A program made the translations under genes and the position numbers. A DNA stretch of 64,000 bases from Candidatus Gastranaerophilales bacterium (lineage in GTDB: Bacteria > Cyanobacteriota > Vampirovibrionia > Gastranaerophilales > Gastranaerophilaceae), in NCBI GenBank assembly GCA_944325735.1, contig CALVBI010000003.1:211051-275050 (forward strand), in the 5' to 3' direction. The notes under the pieces are model-generated. The model was not told the DNA's origin. It saw only the letters and a list, made by a program, of their open reading frames with translations, and searched no databases. Shown in pieces: positions 48,093 to 57,543 of the stretch; position 1 is the stretch's first letter; each line of letters opens with the position of its first letter.

Positions 48093-49802
48093 ATGTCAAC
48101 AAGCATAGATTATTTTGACTATATACGAATTAGTATCGCTTCACCGGAAAGAATACTTAAATGGTCATACGGTGAAGTTACTAAACCGGAAACAATCAAC
48201 TACCGTACGCTAAAACCAGAAAGAGACGGTCTATTCTGCGAAAGAATTTTTGGACCTTCAAAAGACTGGGAATGCTATTGCGGTAAATATAAAAGAGTAA
48301 GACATAAAGGTATCATTTGTGAACGTTGCGGCGTTGAAGTTACAGACAGTAAAGTAAGACGTCAAAGAATGGGACACATTAAACTTGCAGCTCCTGTTTC
48401 TCACATTTGGTTCTTAAAAGGTATACCTTCTTACTTAGGCTTACTTTTAGATATGACTTTAAAAGATTTGGAACAAGTTATCTACTTCAACAACTATGTA
48501 GTTCTTGATCCAGGTGAAAGTGAATTCAAAAAATTACAATTATTATCAGAAGAAGAATATGAAGATTACATGGCAGAACATGAAGATTCTGAATTAAAAG
48601 TAGGAATCGGTGCTGAAGCTATAAAAGAACTTCTATCTGAAATCAATACAAAAGAACTTGCAGAAGAAATCAGAACAGAATTAGCTGGAACAGTAAATTC
48701 TGTACAAAAGAAAAGTAAACTTATCAAACGTTTAAGATTACTAGATTCATTAATTTCTTCTGAAACAGATCCGACTTGGATGATTATGGATGTACTTCCT
48801 GTAACTCCTCCGGATTTGAGACCAATGGTACAATTAGACGGCGGACGTTTTGCAACATCAGACTTAAACGATTTGTACAGACGTGTAATCAACAGAAACA
48901 ACCGTTTACAAAGACTATTGGAAATGGGCGCACCTGAAATCATTGTAAGAAACGAAAAACGTATGTTACAAGAAGCAGTAGATGCATTGATTGATAACGG
49001 TAGACGCGGAAGAACTGTTGTAGGACCAAACAACAGAGCATTAAAATCATTATCTAACATTATTGAAGGTAAACAAGGTCGTTTCCGTCAAAACTTGTTA
49101 GGTAAACGTGTTGACTACTCAGGTCGTTCAGTAATCGTTGTAGGACCTCAATTGAAATTAAATCAATGTGGTCTTCCAAAAGAAATGGCAATTGAATTAT
49201 TTAAACCATTTGTTGTTAATAAATTGATTGAAAGAGGATACGTTCAAAATATCAAATCAGCTAAAAAGAAAATTGAACGTTCTGAAGCAATCGTATGGGA
49301 TATATTAGAAGAGGTAATTGACGGACACCCAGTATTATTAAACCGTGCCCCAACTCTTCACAGATTAGGTATTCAGGCGTTTGAACCAAAATTGGTAGAA
49401 GGTCGTGCAATTCAGTTACACCCATTAGTATGTACAGCATTCAACGCTGACTTCGACGGTGACCAAATGGCTGTTCACGTACCACTATCAATTGAAGCTC
49501 AAACAGAAGCTAGAATGTTAATGTTAGCAACTAACAACATCTTAGCTCCAGCTACAGGTAAACCAATTATCACTCCTACACAGGATATGGTATTGGGTAT
49601 GTACTATTTAACAATCCTAAAAAATCCTGAAATGGAACCTAAAGGATATTTCTACAACTTCCAAGATGCAATTTCAGCTCTAGAAGTAGGTGTAATCGAA
49701 CTACACGACAAAATCGTTGTAAGAGATGAACACGGCGAAAGAATTGAAACAACTGCAGGAAGAATCATCTTCAACGAAGCTGTAAGAAATGCTTTGGCTT
49801 AA
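48093..49802 (+). CDS. rpoC1: RNA polymerase beta-prime N-terminal part (RpoC1, gamma)
   Basis: The 569 residues hold the N-terminal half of beta-prime: the zinc site ([19 protein letters not shown]), [47 protein letters not shown] and the catalytic [16 protein letters not shown] (Mg-binding). The chain then stops and the rest is a separate gene. The split is a hallmark of cyanobacteria and their sister lineages. It follows rpoB after 114 bases and precedes rpoC2 by 46. Confidence 0.98.
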   Translation: MSTSIDYFDYIRISIASPERILKWSYGEVTKPETINYRTLKPERDGLFCERIFGPSKDWECYCGKYKRVRHKGIICERCGVEVTDSKVRRQRMGHIKLAAPVSHIWFLKGIPSYLGLLLDMTLKDLEQVIYFNNYVVLDPGESEFKKLQLLSEEEYEDYMAEHEDSELKVGIGAEAIKELLSEINTKELAEEIRTELAGTVNSVQKKSKLIKRLRLLDSLISSETDPTWMIMDVLPVTPPDLRPMVQLDGGRFATSDLNDLYRRVINRNNRLQRLLEMGAPEIIVRNEKRMLQEAVDALIDNGRRGRTVVGPNNRALKSLSNIIEGKQGRFRQNLLGKRVDYSGRSVIVVGPQLKLNQCGLPKEMAIELFKPFVVNKLIERGYVQNIKSAKKKIERSEAIVWDILEEVIDGHPVLLNRAPTLHRLGIQAFEPKLVEGRAIQLHPLVCTAFNADFDGDQMAVHVPLSIEAQTEARMLMLATNNILAPATGKPIITPTQDMVLGMYYLTILKNPEMEPKGYFYNFQDAISALEVGVIELHDKIVVRDEHGERIETTAGRIIFNEAVRNALA

Positions 49803-49848
49803 ATCAAAAAATTGACTTGAGACAATAAAAGAAAAAAGGAAATATATA

Positions 49849-52800
49849 ATGGAAACAACATACACACATGGTAAAAAAACAATAGATTTCATTAACAAGC
49901 AAATGGATAAAAAAGGTTTAAACAATTTGCTTTCACAAATGTATCTAGAGTTTGGCGGAGCTAAAACCGCAGAATTGGCTAACAGCCTTAAAAACCTTGG
50001 CTATAAGTATGCTACAAAATCCGGTACAACTATTTCTATTGCAGATTTACAAGTTCCGGCAATAAAAAAAGAGCTACTTAAAGAAGCTGAATCAGAAATT
50101 GAAAAATCAACAAACAGATACCTAAAAGGTGAAATTACAGAAGTTGAAAGATATACAAAAGTTATCGATACTTGGTCTGAAACAACTGCAAAATTAACCT
50201 CTCAGGTTGTTGAAAACTTTGATAAATTAAACCCAGTATATATGATGGCATTCTCTGGAGCGAGAGGTAACTTATCACAGGTATCTCAGCTAGTCGGAAT
50301 GAGAGGTTTGATGGCAGACGCACAAGGTCAAATCATCGACTTACCTATCAAATCAAACTTTAAAGAAGGCTTATCCGTTACAGAATACATCATTTCATCA
50401 TATGGTGCAAGAAAAGGGCTTGTAGATACAGCGTTAAAAACAGCTGACTCAGGTTACTTAACAAGACGTTTGGTAGACGTTGCACAAGACGTTATTATTC
50501 GTGCAGACGATTGCCATACGACAAAATCAATCAATATGAAGCCGATTACAGATGGCGATAACGTAATTGTTCCGTTAATTGACAGATTATTAGGCAGAAC
50601 AGTTGCTCAAGACATCGTTGATACAGATGGTACAGTTCTTGTAAAAGAAGGTACTACAATGAACAGAGATGATGTTAAAAAAGTAGCTCACCTAAATCTT
50701 CAAGAATTAAAAGTTCGTTCAGGTCTTACTTGCGGACTTGAATACGGTATTTGCCAAAAATGTTACGGTTGGGCAATGACAACTCAAAAATTAGTTGATA
50801 TCGGTGAAGCAATCGGTATTATCGCAGCTCAATCAATCGGTGAACCTGGTACACAGCTTACAATGAGAACTTTCCACACAGGTGGTGCGGTAGGCGTTAA
50901 AGATGCAATTAAAGAAGTAATTGCAAAACAAGACGGTGAAGTTATTTCAAACGTTAAAACTAGAGAATTAAGAACTCGTCACGGGGATGTAGTTAATATT
51001 TCTAACTACGAAACTGATATTGAAATTAAAGGTGCTAAAAGAACTGAAAAATATCATATCCCAGCAGGTTCTACTGTATTCTTTACAAACGGAATGAAAG
51101 TTGAAAAAGGCTTCAAACTTGCTCAATTCGAACCAGCAGCACAAGGCGGTTCTCGTTTAACAGAAAAAGCTACAAAAGATATTACATCTGACTTATCAGG
51201 TGAAGTATTATATGAAGACTTTGTTGCTGATGAAAAGAAAGACAGACAAGGTAACATTTCAAGAACAACAAATAAACAAGGTATTATTTGGGTACTTGGC
51301 GGTGACGTTTATAACTTGCCTGGCGGTTCTAAAATATTAGTAAAAGACGGTCAAAAAATTAAAGAAGGCGAAAAATTAGCAGAAACATTAACTATATGTG
51401 AACACGGCGGTGAAGTTCGCTTTGGTGAAGATTTAGTTATTGAAGAGGTTAAGTTTGAAGGCAAAAATATCAAGAAGATTGTACAAGGTAAAGAATTAAC
51501 AATCGTAATTGCTTCATTGATGCCAGAAAATGCTACATTTGAACAAACTAAAAAAGAACAATTATGGACAGTTAATAAAACTGGCGAAAAATATATCGTA
51601 AAAGCACCTGTTGATACAACAGTTGAAAACGGTATGATTATTGCCGAATTAATTGACGATGAATGTGCAGTTAATTCATCAGGTGAAATCAGATATGTTG
51701 ATGTTGAAGTTGACGAAAACCAAATCATTACAAAACCTGGTTCTGTAGTATTTATTCCTGAAGAAATCCACCAAATTAATAAAGATTCATCTTTAAAAAT
51801 GGTTGAAAACGGAACACACGTTACTGCAGGTACAGAAGTGGTGAAAGATGTATACTGCCACATTGATGGTATCGTTGAATTCAAAGAATACAATGACGTA
51901 ATTCATGAAATTACAATTCGTCCAGGAGAAGTTCATCAACTTTCAAGCGTTTCTGAATTAAAAGTTGATGAAGGCGAAGTAGTTAAAAAAGGAACAGTAA
52001 TTGCTGACGGTATTAAAGCAAAAGAAACATCAATCGTTACAATTATGGATTCATCTATGGACGACATTGTTATTGATGACTTAGATGAAGAACTTGATAC
52101 AAGTCTTTCATTAGATGAAGATAGTATTTCTAACCAACCTATCCAAATTTTAGTAAGACCTGTTCAAGTATTAGAAGTAGAACAGAAAAACGTATCTATT
52201 AAATTTAACACATCTGATAGTTTAATTGATATCGTTCCTGTTACTCAATTACAATACAAAGACGGTGCTAGAGTTAGAAATCTAGATGGATCAACAATTA
52301 CAAGAACAAGTTTAGTGCTTCAAATGCAAGGTTACTTATCACACCTTAAAGGTATGGTAGAACTTGATGAAAAAGATAATTTGAGAATTGTTGTATTGGA
52401 AAACTTGATTGTACGTCGTGAATTTGAAGGCAATGCAAAAACTATGTCTTCTCTTCAAACTGAATTATTAGTAAAAGATGGACAAACAATTGATCCAAAA
52501 ACACCTGTTGCAAAAACTCAAGTTTTAGCTATAAATGACGGTGTTGCTTCTATAAAATCAGAAAAAGAAGATACAAGAAGACTTTTATTAACAAGTGAAG
52601 CTTATGAAACAATATTACCTGTAAAAGGCAAAGCTAACGTTAAAAAAGGTGATTTTGTAAGATTAGATTCAATTGTTGCAGATAGCGGAGAAAAATCAAC
52701 AGTATCTGGTATGGTAACAGCTGTTAATAAAGGCGAAATTGCTATTAGAAACGGTCGTCCATACTTAATCAGCCCAGGTACAATGTTACAAGTAGAATCA

Positions 52801-53709
52801 GGAGCTCTTGTTCTACGTGGTGATAACATTGCAACATTGGTATTTGAAAGACAAAAAACAGGCGATATCGTTCAAGGTCTTCCAAGGGTTGAAGAACTTC
52901 TTGAAGGTCGTAAACCAAAAGATTGTGCAATCTTAGCTGAAGAAGACGGTATTGCAGAAATTGAAACTGACGACGATCTTCCAAGATTATATCTTGTAAC
53001 AGATAATGGCAGAACTGAAATCAAATACGCAATTGATGCTAATATTGTTGTTCAAAACAAACAAAAGATTACAAAAGGTCAGCCTTTAACAAGTGGTCCT
53101 TTAAATCCACACGATGTAATCAGACTTTGCGGACCTGAAGCAGCACAACAATATCTTGTAGACGAAGTACAAAGAGTATACCGTTCACAAGGTGTAGAAA
53201 TCGCTGATAAACACGTTGAAATCATCGTAAGACAAATGACTAAAAAAGTTAAAATTGTTGATGCAGGTGATACAACATTGTTACCAGGTGAATTAGTTGA
53301 AATGCAAACATTCGAAAAAGAAAATAAAGAAGTTGAAGAAAAAGGCGGAACTCCTGCAACTTGTGAATACATGTTGTTAGGTATCACAAAAGCTTCTTTA
53401 AATACTGAAAGTTTCATTTCAGCAGCTTCATTCCAAGAAACAACAAGAATTCTTACAGAAGCAGCTGTAGATGGCAAAAAAGACATGTTGAGAGGTTTGA
53501 AAGAAAACGTTATCATCGGTCGTTTAATCCCTGCTGGTACAGGATTCCACCATCTATCAAACGCTAATGAAGAAAAAGAACGTGAAGAAAGAAAACGTGC
53601 AGTTGCTCAAAGAAATCAAGCTAGAAAACCATCTGCAATTTTAGAAGAAATTGAAGGTATGTTTGGAGCTCCTGATTTCCAATTAGGTAACGAAGAAGAA
53701 GAAGAATAA
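49849..53709 (+). CDS. rpoC2: RNA polymerase beta-prime C-terminal part (RpoC2) with large insertion
   Basis: The 1286 residues begin with KTIDFINKQMDKKGLNNLLS and contain the bridge helix (GARGNLSQVSQLVGMRGLM), the trigger loop start and second zinc site (LTCGLEYGICQKCYGW), and IGIIAAQSIGEPGTQLTMRTFHTGG. From about residue 350 to 1000 lies a long insertion of repeated beta motifs (for example IPAGSTVFFTNGMKVEKGFKLA), the sandwich-barrel hybrid SI3 insertion of cyanobacteria. The end includes VPRVEELLEGRKPK-like and ASFQETTRILTEAA. A terminator follows. Confidence 0.97.
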   Translation: METTYTHGKKTIDFINKQMDKKGLNNLLSQMYLEFGGAKTAELANSLKNLGYKYATKSGTTISIADLQVPAIKKELLKEAESEIEKSTNRYLKGEITEVERYTKVIDTWSETTAKLTSQVVENFDKLNPVYMMAFSGARGNLSQVSQLVGMRGLMADAQGQIIDLPIKSNFKEGLSVTEYIISSYGARKGLVDTALKTADSGYLTRRLVDVAQDVIIRADDCHTTKSINMKPITDGDNVIVPLIDRLLGRTVAQDIVDTDGTVLVKEGTTMNRDDVKKVAHLNLQELKVRSGLTCGLEYGICQKCYGWAMTTQKLVDIGEAIGIIAAQSIGEPGTQLTMRTFHTGGAVGVKDAIKEVIAKQDGEVISNVKTRELRTRHGDVVNISNYETDIEIKGAKRTEKYHIPAGSTVFFTNGMKVEKGFKLAQFEPAAQGGSRLTEKATKDITSDLSGEVLYEDFVADEKKDRQGNISRTTNKQGIIWVLGGDVYNLPGGSKILVKDGQKIKEGEKLAETLTICEHGGEVRFGEDLVIEEVKFEGKNIKKIVQGKELTIVIASLMPENATFEQTKKEQLWTVNKTGEKYIVKAPVDTTVENGMIIAELIDDECAVNSSGEIRYVDVEVDENQIITKPGSVVFIPEEIHQINKDSSLKMVENGTHVTAGTEVVKDVYCHIDGIVEFKEYNDVIHEITIRPGEVHQLSSVSELKVDEGEVVKKGTVIADGIKAKETSIVTIMDSSMDDIVIDDLDEELDTSLSLDEDSISNQPIQILVRPVQVLEVEQKNVSIKFNTSDSLIDIVPVTQLQYKDGARVRNLDGSTITRTSLVLQMQGYLSHLKGMVELDEKDNLRIVVLENLIVRREFEGNAKTMSSLQTELLVKDGQTIDPKTPVAKTQVLAINDGVASIKSEKEDTRRLLLTSEAYETILPVKGKANVKKGDFVRLDSIVADSGEKSTVSGMVTAVNKGEIAIRNGRPYLISPGTMLQVESGALVLRGDNIATLVFERQKTGDIVQGLPRVEELLEGRKPKDCAILAEEDGIAEIETDDDLPRLYLVTDNGRTEIKYAIDANIVVQNKQKITKGQPLTSGPLNPHDVIRLCGPEAAQQYLVDEVQRVYRSQGVEIADKHVEIIVRQMTKKVKIVDAGDTTLLPGELVEMQTFEKENKEVEEKGGTPATCEYMLLGITKASLNTESFISAASFQETTRILTEAAVDGKKDMLRGLKENVIIGRLIPAGTGFHHLSNANEEKEREERKRAVAQRNQARKPSAILEEIEGMFGAPDFQLGNEEEEE

Positions 53710-53724
53710 TAATTTCTTTTAAAT

Positions 53725-53757
53725 AAAAAGAGCCTCAATATCGAGGCTCTTTTTTTA
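53725..53757. terminator. Bidirectional terminator after rpoC2
   Basis: AAAGAGCCTC and GAGGCTCTTT form a 10-bp stem with a 6-base loop, flanked by A and T runs; it serves rpoC2 and the convergent prepilin gene. Confidence 0.92.
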
Positions 53758-53779
53758 TATCCATAATTTTATTATAAAT

Positions 53780-54570
53780 TTAAAATCTAACAGGATAATA
53801 ATCAGGGATTTTCCAGCCATTACAATATATTAAAGCCGTACAATAATACCCACCTTGTGTAGCTGTTTTACATTTATCAACAAAATAATTTAAATTATTT
53901 GATATTCCCTCACAAGTCAAACCTCCATATGTAGAAGGAAACACTGATACTGCAGTCTTATCAGAAGATACATTTATTTGAAAATTAAAGTAATCTTTTC
54001 CAGATATTAAATAATCTTTATTAGTCCCAGGTAATATTACTTCAATACTTGCATAATAAATGTGTCTATGAACATTATACGAAATATAAAAACTAATAAA
54101 AGTTCCATCAGAAAGCTTATAATAAGTATGCCATTCTGTATAATCTCTTGTGCCATCAGGTTTATATACATTAAAATAGGTTCTTTCCTCGTCTACAATT
54201 TTTATATATGGTTTAAAATATTTATTAAAAAAGATGTTTCGACCTTCTTCATCAACAACACTATCAGGCCAATCCCAATTTACAGCCACATCATTTTCTG
54301 CTTCTGATAAACGAACCGCTTGACTTAATATTGAATGAACTTTCTGCAATTTAGTTTCGACGACTCTCTTTTTATAGCCACTAATTAATTGAGGAATAGT
54401 CAAAGCTGCAACGATTCCAATTATTCCTAATGTAATTAACACTTCTGCAAGGGTAAACCCCAAGCGTGCCGCTTGACCCGACACTATAGTTTTGAACAAA
54501 CTTTCAAAACAGTAATTGGGAGCTAAAAAGCGCCCCCCCCCCGAGTTTCAAACTTTAAAGATTTTTTCAT
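53780..54570 (-). CDS. Second prepilin-like protein with a ten-G tract; frame broken as sequenced
   Basis: This resembles the pilin at 26594: GFTLAEVLITLGIIG, a conserved body pattern (SEAENDVAVNWDWPDS) and an ending YCTALIYCNGWKIPDYYP. A leader with AGGAG 5 bases before ATG 54570 encodes MKKSLKFETRGGGAF and stops at TAG (54523-54525) because the G10 tract puts it out of frame. One extra G (or two fewer) would give a 263-residue protein reading RGGGRFLAPNYCFESLFKTI into the pilin. In the present frame the only upstream start is TTG 54499 without a Shine-Dalgarno sequence. So it appears to be off or weakly made in the sequenced state. Confidence 0.8.
54533..54542 (-). repeat. Homopolymer tract, G10 on the coding strand
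   Basis: Ten consecutive C on the plus strand. It has the same length and reading-frame consequence as the tract at 27393-27402, directly after the start of the leader. Confidence 0.95.
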
Positions 54571-54731
54571 AATCGCTCCTTTTTTATTTTATATGTTTAT
54601 TATAACAAATCACTTGGGATTTTTCAACTTTTTACTTTTATATTAAACAAAATTTCTATATTTAAAAGCTGATATTTCAAAAGTTATTAAGCTTGTATTC
54701 CGTCAAATATTTTGAAAGGAATTATAAAAAT

Positions 54732-54896
54732 ATGGCTAGAATTATTGAAGGTGAAAGAAGAATTATTAAAATGTCAGTAGATGATATTTTGAATATTGTG
54801 AGAGAATATCAGACAATTTGTCAAAACTCTTGTTGTTATGAACATACTAGGGAACTTTTAGCTAAAGCTGATTTCTATATCCCTGAAGATGTATAA
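54732..54896 (+). CDS. Small protein of unknown function
   Basis: The 54-residue reading starts at ATG 54732 behind AAAGGA and has a helical, charged sequence (EGERRIIKMSVDDILNIVRE) with three Cys (ICQNSCCYEH). The frame could extend to 54693 but homologous-looking starts fit MARIIEG. It has no membrane segment. No family recognised. Confidence 0.6.
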   Translation: MARIIEGERRIIKMSVDDILNIVREYQTICQNSCCYEHTRELLAKADFYIPEDV

Positions 54897-54975
54897 CCTT
54901 TTTAAATTACCCAACAGAGGTTTTGAAAAAATCCTTTTTAGTTTATGCTAATATTAAACAGAAAGGAGCTTTTCC

Positions 54976-55362
54976 ATGAAAAAAAATATTATTATTATTT
55001 CTTTAATTTTCGCAATACCATTATTATTATATATGGCACTTACAGCGTCAAATTCAACCACTGCGCAAACTACAGATATCGGAAGACCTTCTGTAATTAA
55101 ATTTACGTCTGCTATGTGTTTGGATTGCCAAACTATGAATAAAGTCTTTAAAGAAATCTTCCCTAAATACCAAAATAAAATTAACTTTACTGAAATACAA
55201 GTTCAAGATAAAAATTCTTTTAACGATTCTCAAATAAAAAAATACAATGTAACCCTAGTTCCTACAATCATTCTTTTAAACTCTGAAGGTAAACAGGTAA
55301 AAAGAATAGAAGGAGCAATTCCAAAAGAAGAAATGGACAAATATTTACAAGGACTTGAGTAA
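54976..55362 (+). CDS. Membrane-anchored thioredoxin-like protein
   Basis: The 128 residues begin with a signal or anchor (IIIISLIFAIPLLLYMALTA) and continue as a thioredoxin fold with SAMCLDCQTMN (CxxC, CLDC) and VTLVPTIILLNSEGKQVKR with the cis-Pro. It probably reduces disulfides outside the membrane. It is followed after two bases by a CcdA-type electron carrier that would supply reducing power. Confidence 0.9.
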   Translation: MKKNIIIISLIFAIPLLLYMALTASNSTTAQTTDIGRPSVIKFTSAMCLDCQTMNKVFKEIFPKYQNKINFTEIQVQDKNSFNDSQIKKYNVTLVPTIILLNSEGKQVKRIEGAIPKEEMDKYLQGLE

Positions 55363-55364
55363 TA

Positions 55365-56069
55365 ATGGAAAATTATATTAATTTATTTACACAACAAGGC
55401 AGTTTGCCTATATTATTCGGACTTTCATTTTTAGGAGGTCTTATTGCTTCAATATCACCCTGTTCTCTAGCAATGTTACCTATTATTGTAGGTTATATCG
55501 GCGGATATTCTGATGCTAAACCTCTTAAGACATTCACTCAAATGCTTTTCTTTGTATTCGGGACTGCTATAGTTTTCTCGATTATAGGTATAATTTGTGC
55601 TGTTACAGGAAAAGTATTTATATCTTTTGCTGGTGGATATTTTGGGCTAATCCTTGCTTCATTAATTATGGTAATGGGTTTAAAGTTAATTGGCGTTTTA
55701 GATTTTGAATTACCAGTAATAATAAAAGAAATGCCGAAAAACAACGGCACTAATACATTTCTTTATCCAATAATTTTAGGCGGAATTTTTGCACTCGCAG
55801 GAACTCCTTGTTCTACTCCAATCTTAGCAGGTATTATGGCCTTTGCATCATTATCTGCAAGCATTGCACAAGCAATAATTATGTTATTTTTATTCGCGTT
55901 AGGACAAGGATTAATATTAATACTTGCGGGTTTTTTAACATCTCATCTAAAAAATTGGAAAGGGTTTTACAAATTCTCAGATTGGCTCTTAAAAATAAGC
56001 GGCGGACTATTAGTAATTGCTTCAATATATATTTTTTATAAGATTTTTGCTCCACTTATTGTAAAATAG
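55365..56069 (+). CDS. CcdA/DsbD-type transmembrane electron carrier
   Basis: The 234-residue membrane protein has six hydrophobic helices with the paired Cys of the family: SISPCSLAMLPIIVGYIGGY (first Cys in helix 1) and AGTPCSTPILAGIMAFASL (second in helix 4). Such proteins pass electrons from cytoplasmic thioredoxin to periplasmic partners. The upstream thioredoxin-like gene is the likely partner. Cytochrome c biogenesis or other disulfide reduction are both possible; no heme genes are nearby. Confidence 0.9.
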   Translation: MENYINLFTQQGSLPILFGLSFLGGLIASISPCSLAMLPIIVGYIGGYSDAKPLKTFTQMLFFVFGTAIVFSIIGIICAVTGKVFISFAGGYFGLILASLIMVMGLKLIGVLDFELPVIIKEMPKNNGTNTFLYPIILGGIFALAGTPCSTPILAGIMAFASLSASIAQAIIMLFLFALGQGLILILAGFLTSHLKNWKGFYKFSDWLLKISGGLLVIASIYIFYKIFAPLIVK

Positions 56070-56088
56070 TTACAAATGCGTTAAAATC

Positions 56089-56108
56089 ATTGTATCTATA
56101 GACACAAT
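56089..56108 (+). promoter_or_regulatory. 20-base palindrome at the ribH start region
   Basis: ATTGTATCTA and TAGACACAAT are inverted repeats matching at 9 of 10 positions. The palindrome ends right at the GGAGAG Shine-Dalgarno sequence of ribH. It could be an operator or a small hairpin masking ribosome binding. Confidence 0.4.
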
Positions 56109-56119
56109 GGAGAGAAAAA

Positions 56120-56581
56120 ATGAATACATACGAAGGTCAATTAGTAGCAGGTAATGAAAATTTTTGTATAATTATATCAAGATTTAATGATTTCATAGGC
56201 TCAAAACTTTTATCAGGAGCTATTGATGAATTAAAACGTCATGGTGTATCTGATGAAAATATCGATATCGTAAAAGTTCCTGGAGCTTTTGAAATTCCTC
56301 TTGCAGCTATGAAATTCGCTAAAACTAAAAAATATAACGCTATAATTACTTTAGGCGCAATAATTCGAGGAGCAACAACTCATTATGAACACGTAAGTGC
56401 TGAATTATCTAAAGGAATAGCGCAGGTAAGTTTACAAACAGAAGTCCCTGTAATTTTTGGAGTTTTAACAACAGAAAATATCGAGCAAGCCATTGAAAGA
56501 GCTGGAACTAAAGCAGGAAATAAAGGTTCTGATGCTGCAAAAGCTGCTATTGAAATGGCTAATTTATTAAAATTAGTTTAG
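56120..56581 (+). CDS. ribH: 6,7-dimethyl-8-ribityllumazine synthase
   Basis: RibH makes the direct precursor of riboflavin. The 153 residues have the core [64 protein letters not shown] with catalytic His, and [28 protein letters not shown]. No other rib genes are in the window; the gene stands alone with a palindrome ahead. No FMN riboswitch is visible. Confidence 0.96.
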   Translation: MNTYEGQLVAGNENFCIIISRFNDFIGSKLLSGAIDELKRHGVSDENIDIVKVPGAFEIPLAAMKFAKTKKYNAIITLGAIIRGATTHYEHVSAELSKGIAQVSLQTEVPVIFGVLTTENIEQAIERAGTKAGNKGSDAAKAAIEMANLLKLV

Positions 56582-56633
56582 TGTTTATTATAAAATATAA
56601 AAGCTGATGTAAATCAGAGAAAAAGGGGAAAAT

Positions 56634-57527
56634 ATGAGTGACATTATTACTGAATACAGAAACGAAAATACTAAAGATATTGACATTCTACCTACCATTG
56701 AAATTGTTAGAAAAATGAATGAAGAAGATAAACTAGTAGCTCTTGCAGTAGAAGAAGAAACTGAAAATATCGCAAAAGCTATTGATTTAATTGCTAAACA
56801 ATTTTTAAGAGGTGGAAGACTTTTTTATTTTGGTTCTGGAACATCAGGAAGATTGGGCGTTCTTGATGCATCAGAATGTCCTCCAACATTCAGCGTTTCT
56901 CCTGAATTAGTCCAAGGATTTATATCAGGAGGCGATAAAGCTCTTAGACATTCTATTGAAGGAGCTGAAGATAACTTTGATTTAGGTTATGAAGATTCAA
57001 AAAGCCTTGAAGAACAAGACGTTGCTGTCGTTATTTCTGCAAGCGGCAACCCTAAATACTTACAGGGAGTATTAAAAAGAGCTGAAGAAGTAAATTGCAA
57101 AACAATAGGTGTTACTTGTAACTCTAAAGGAAAAATTGCAGAAGAAGCAGGACTTGTTATTTGTGCAGAAGTAGGACCGGAAGTTATTGCTGGATCATCA
57201 AGATTAAAAGCAGGAACTGCTCAAAAAATGATTTTAAATATGCTAACAACAGGTGCTATGATTAAAATAGGTAAAACCTATGAAAACTTCATGATTGACC
57301 TTAAAGCAACCAACGAAAAATTAAAAGACAGAGCTATTAGAATTGTGGCACAAATTGCAGATGTTCCTCACAGCGAAGCTCTTGCGACCCTTTTAAAATG
57401 TGATTGGGAAATTAAAACAGCAATAATATCAATCAAAATGAATATTAGCATTGATAAAGCAAGACAAGAATTAAAAAAACAAGGCGGTGTATTAAGAAAA
57501 TTATTACACATGAGTCAGGCAGTATAA
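56634..57527 (+). CDS. murQ: N-acetylmuramic acid 6-phosphate etherase
   Basis: MurQ cleaves the lactyl ether of MurNAc-6-P to recycle cell-wall sugars. The 297 residues begin with TEYRNENTKDIDILPTIEIV and have the SIS domain motifs RLFYFGSGTSGRLGVLDASECPPTF, GGDKALRHSIEGAED, VVISASGNPKYLQG, and SRLKAGTAQKMILNMLTTGAM. It follows ribH by 52 bases and precedes gpsA by 16, starting an apparent murQ-gpsA-ricT operon. Confidence 0.96.
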   Translation: MSDIITEYRNENTKDIDILPTIEIVRKMNEEDKLVALAVEEETENIAKAIDLIAKQFLRGGRLFYFGSGTSGRLGVLDASECPPTFSVSPELVQGFISGGDKALRHSIEGAEDNFDLGYEDSKSLEEQDVAVVISASGNPKYLQGVLKRAEEVNCKTIGVTCNSKGKIAEEAGLVICAEVGPEVIAGSSRLKAGTAQKMILNMLTTGAMIKIGKTYENFMIDLKATNEKLKDRAIRIVAQIADVPHSEALATLLKCDWEIKTAIISIKMNISIDKARQELKKQGGVLRKLLHMSQAV

Positions 57528-57543
57528 AGGAGAGAGCTTGAAG

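Noticed and set aside
48566-49060. A 164-residue minus-strand frame within rpoC1
   Set aside because: Antisense shadow of a highly conserved gene.
51351-51893. A 180-residue minus-strand reading frame within rpoC2
   Set aside because: Shadow of the rpoC2 coding region; Ser-rich antisense composition and no ribosome-binding site.
56070-56119. FMN riboswitch before ribH
   Set aside because: The gap is only 50 bases, far too short for that element.
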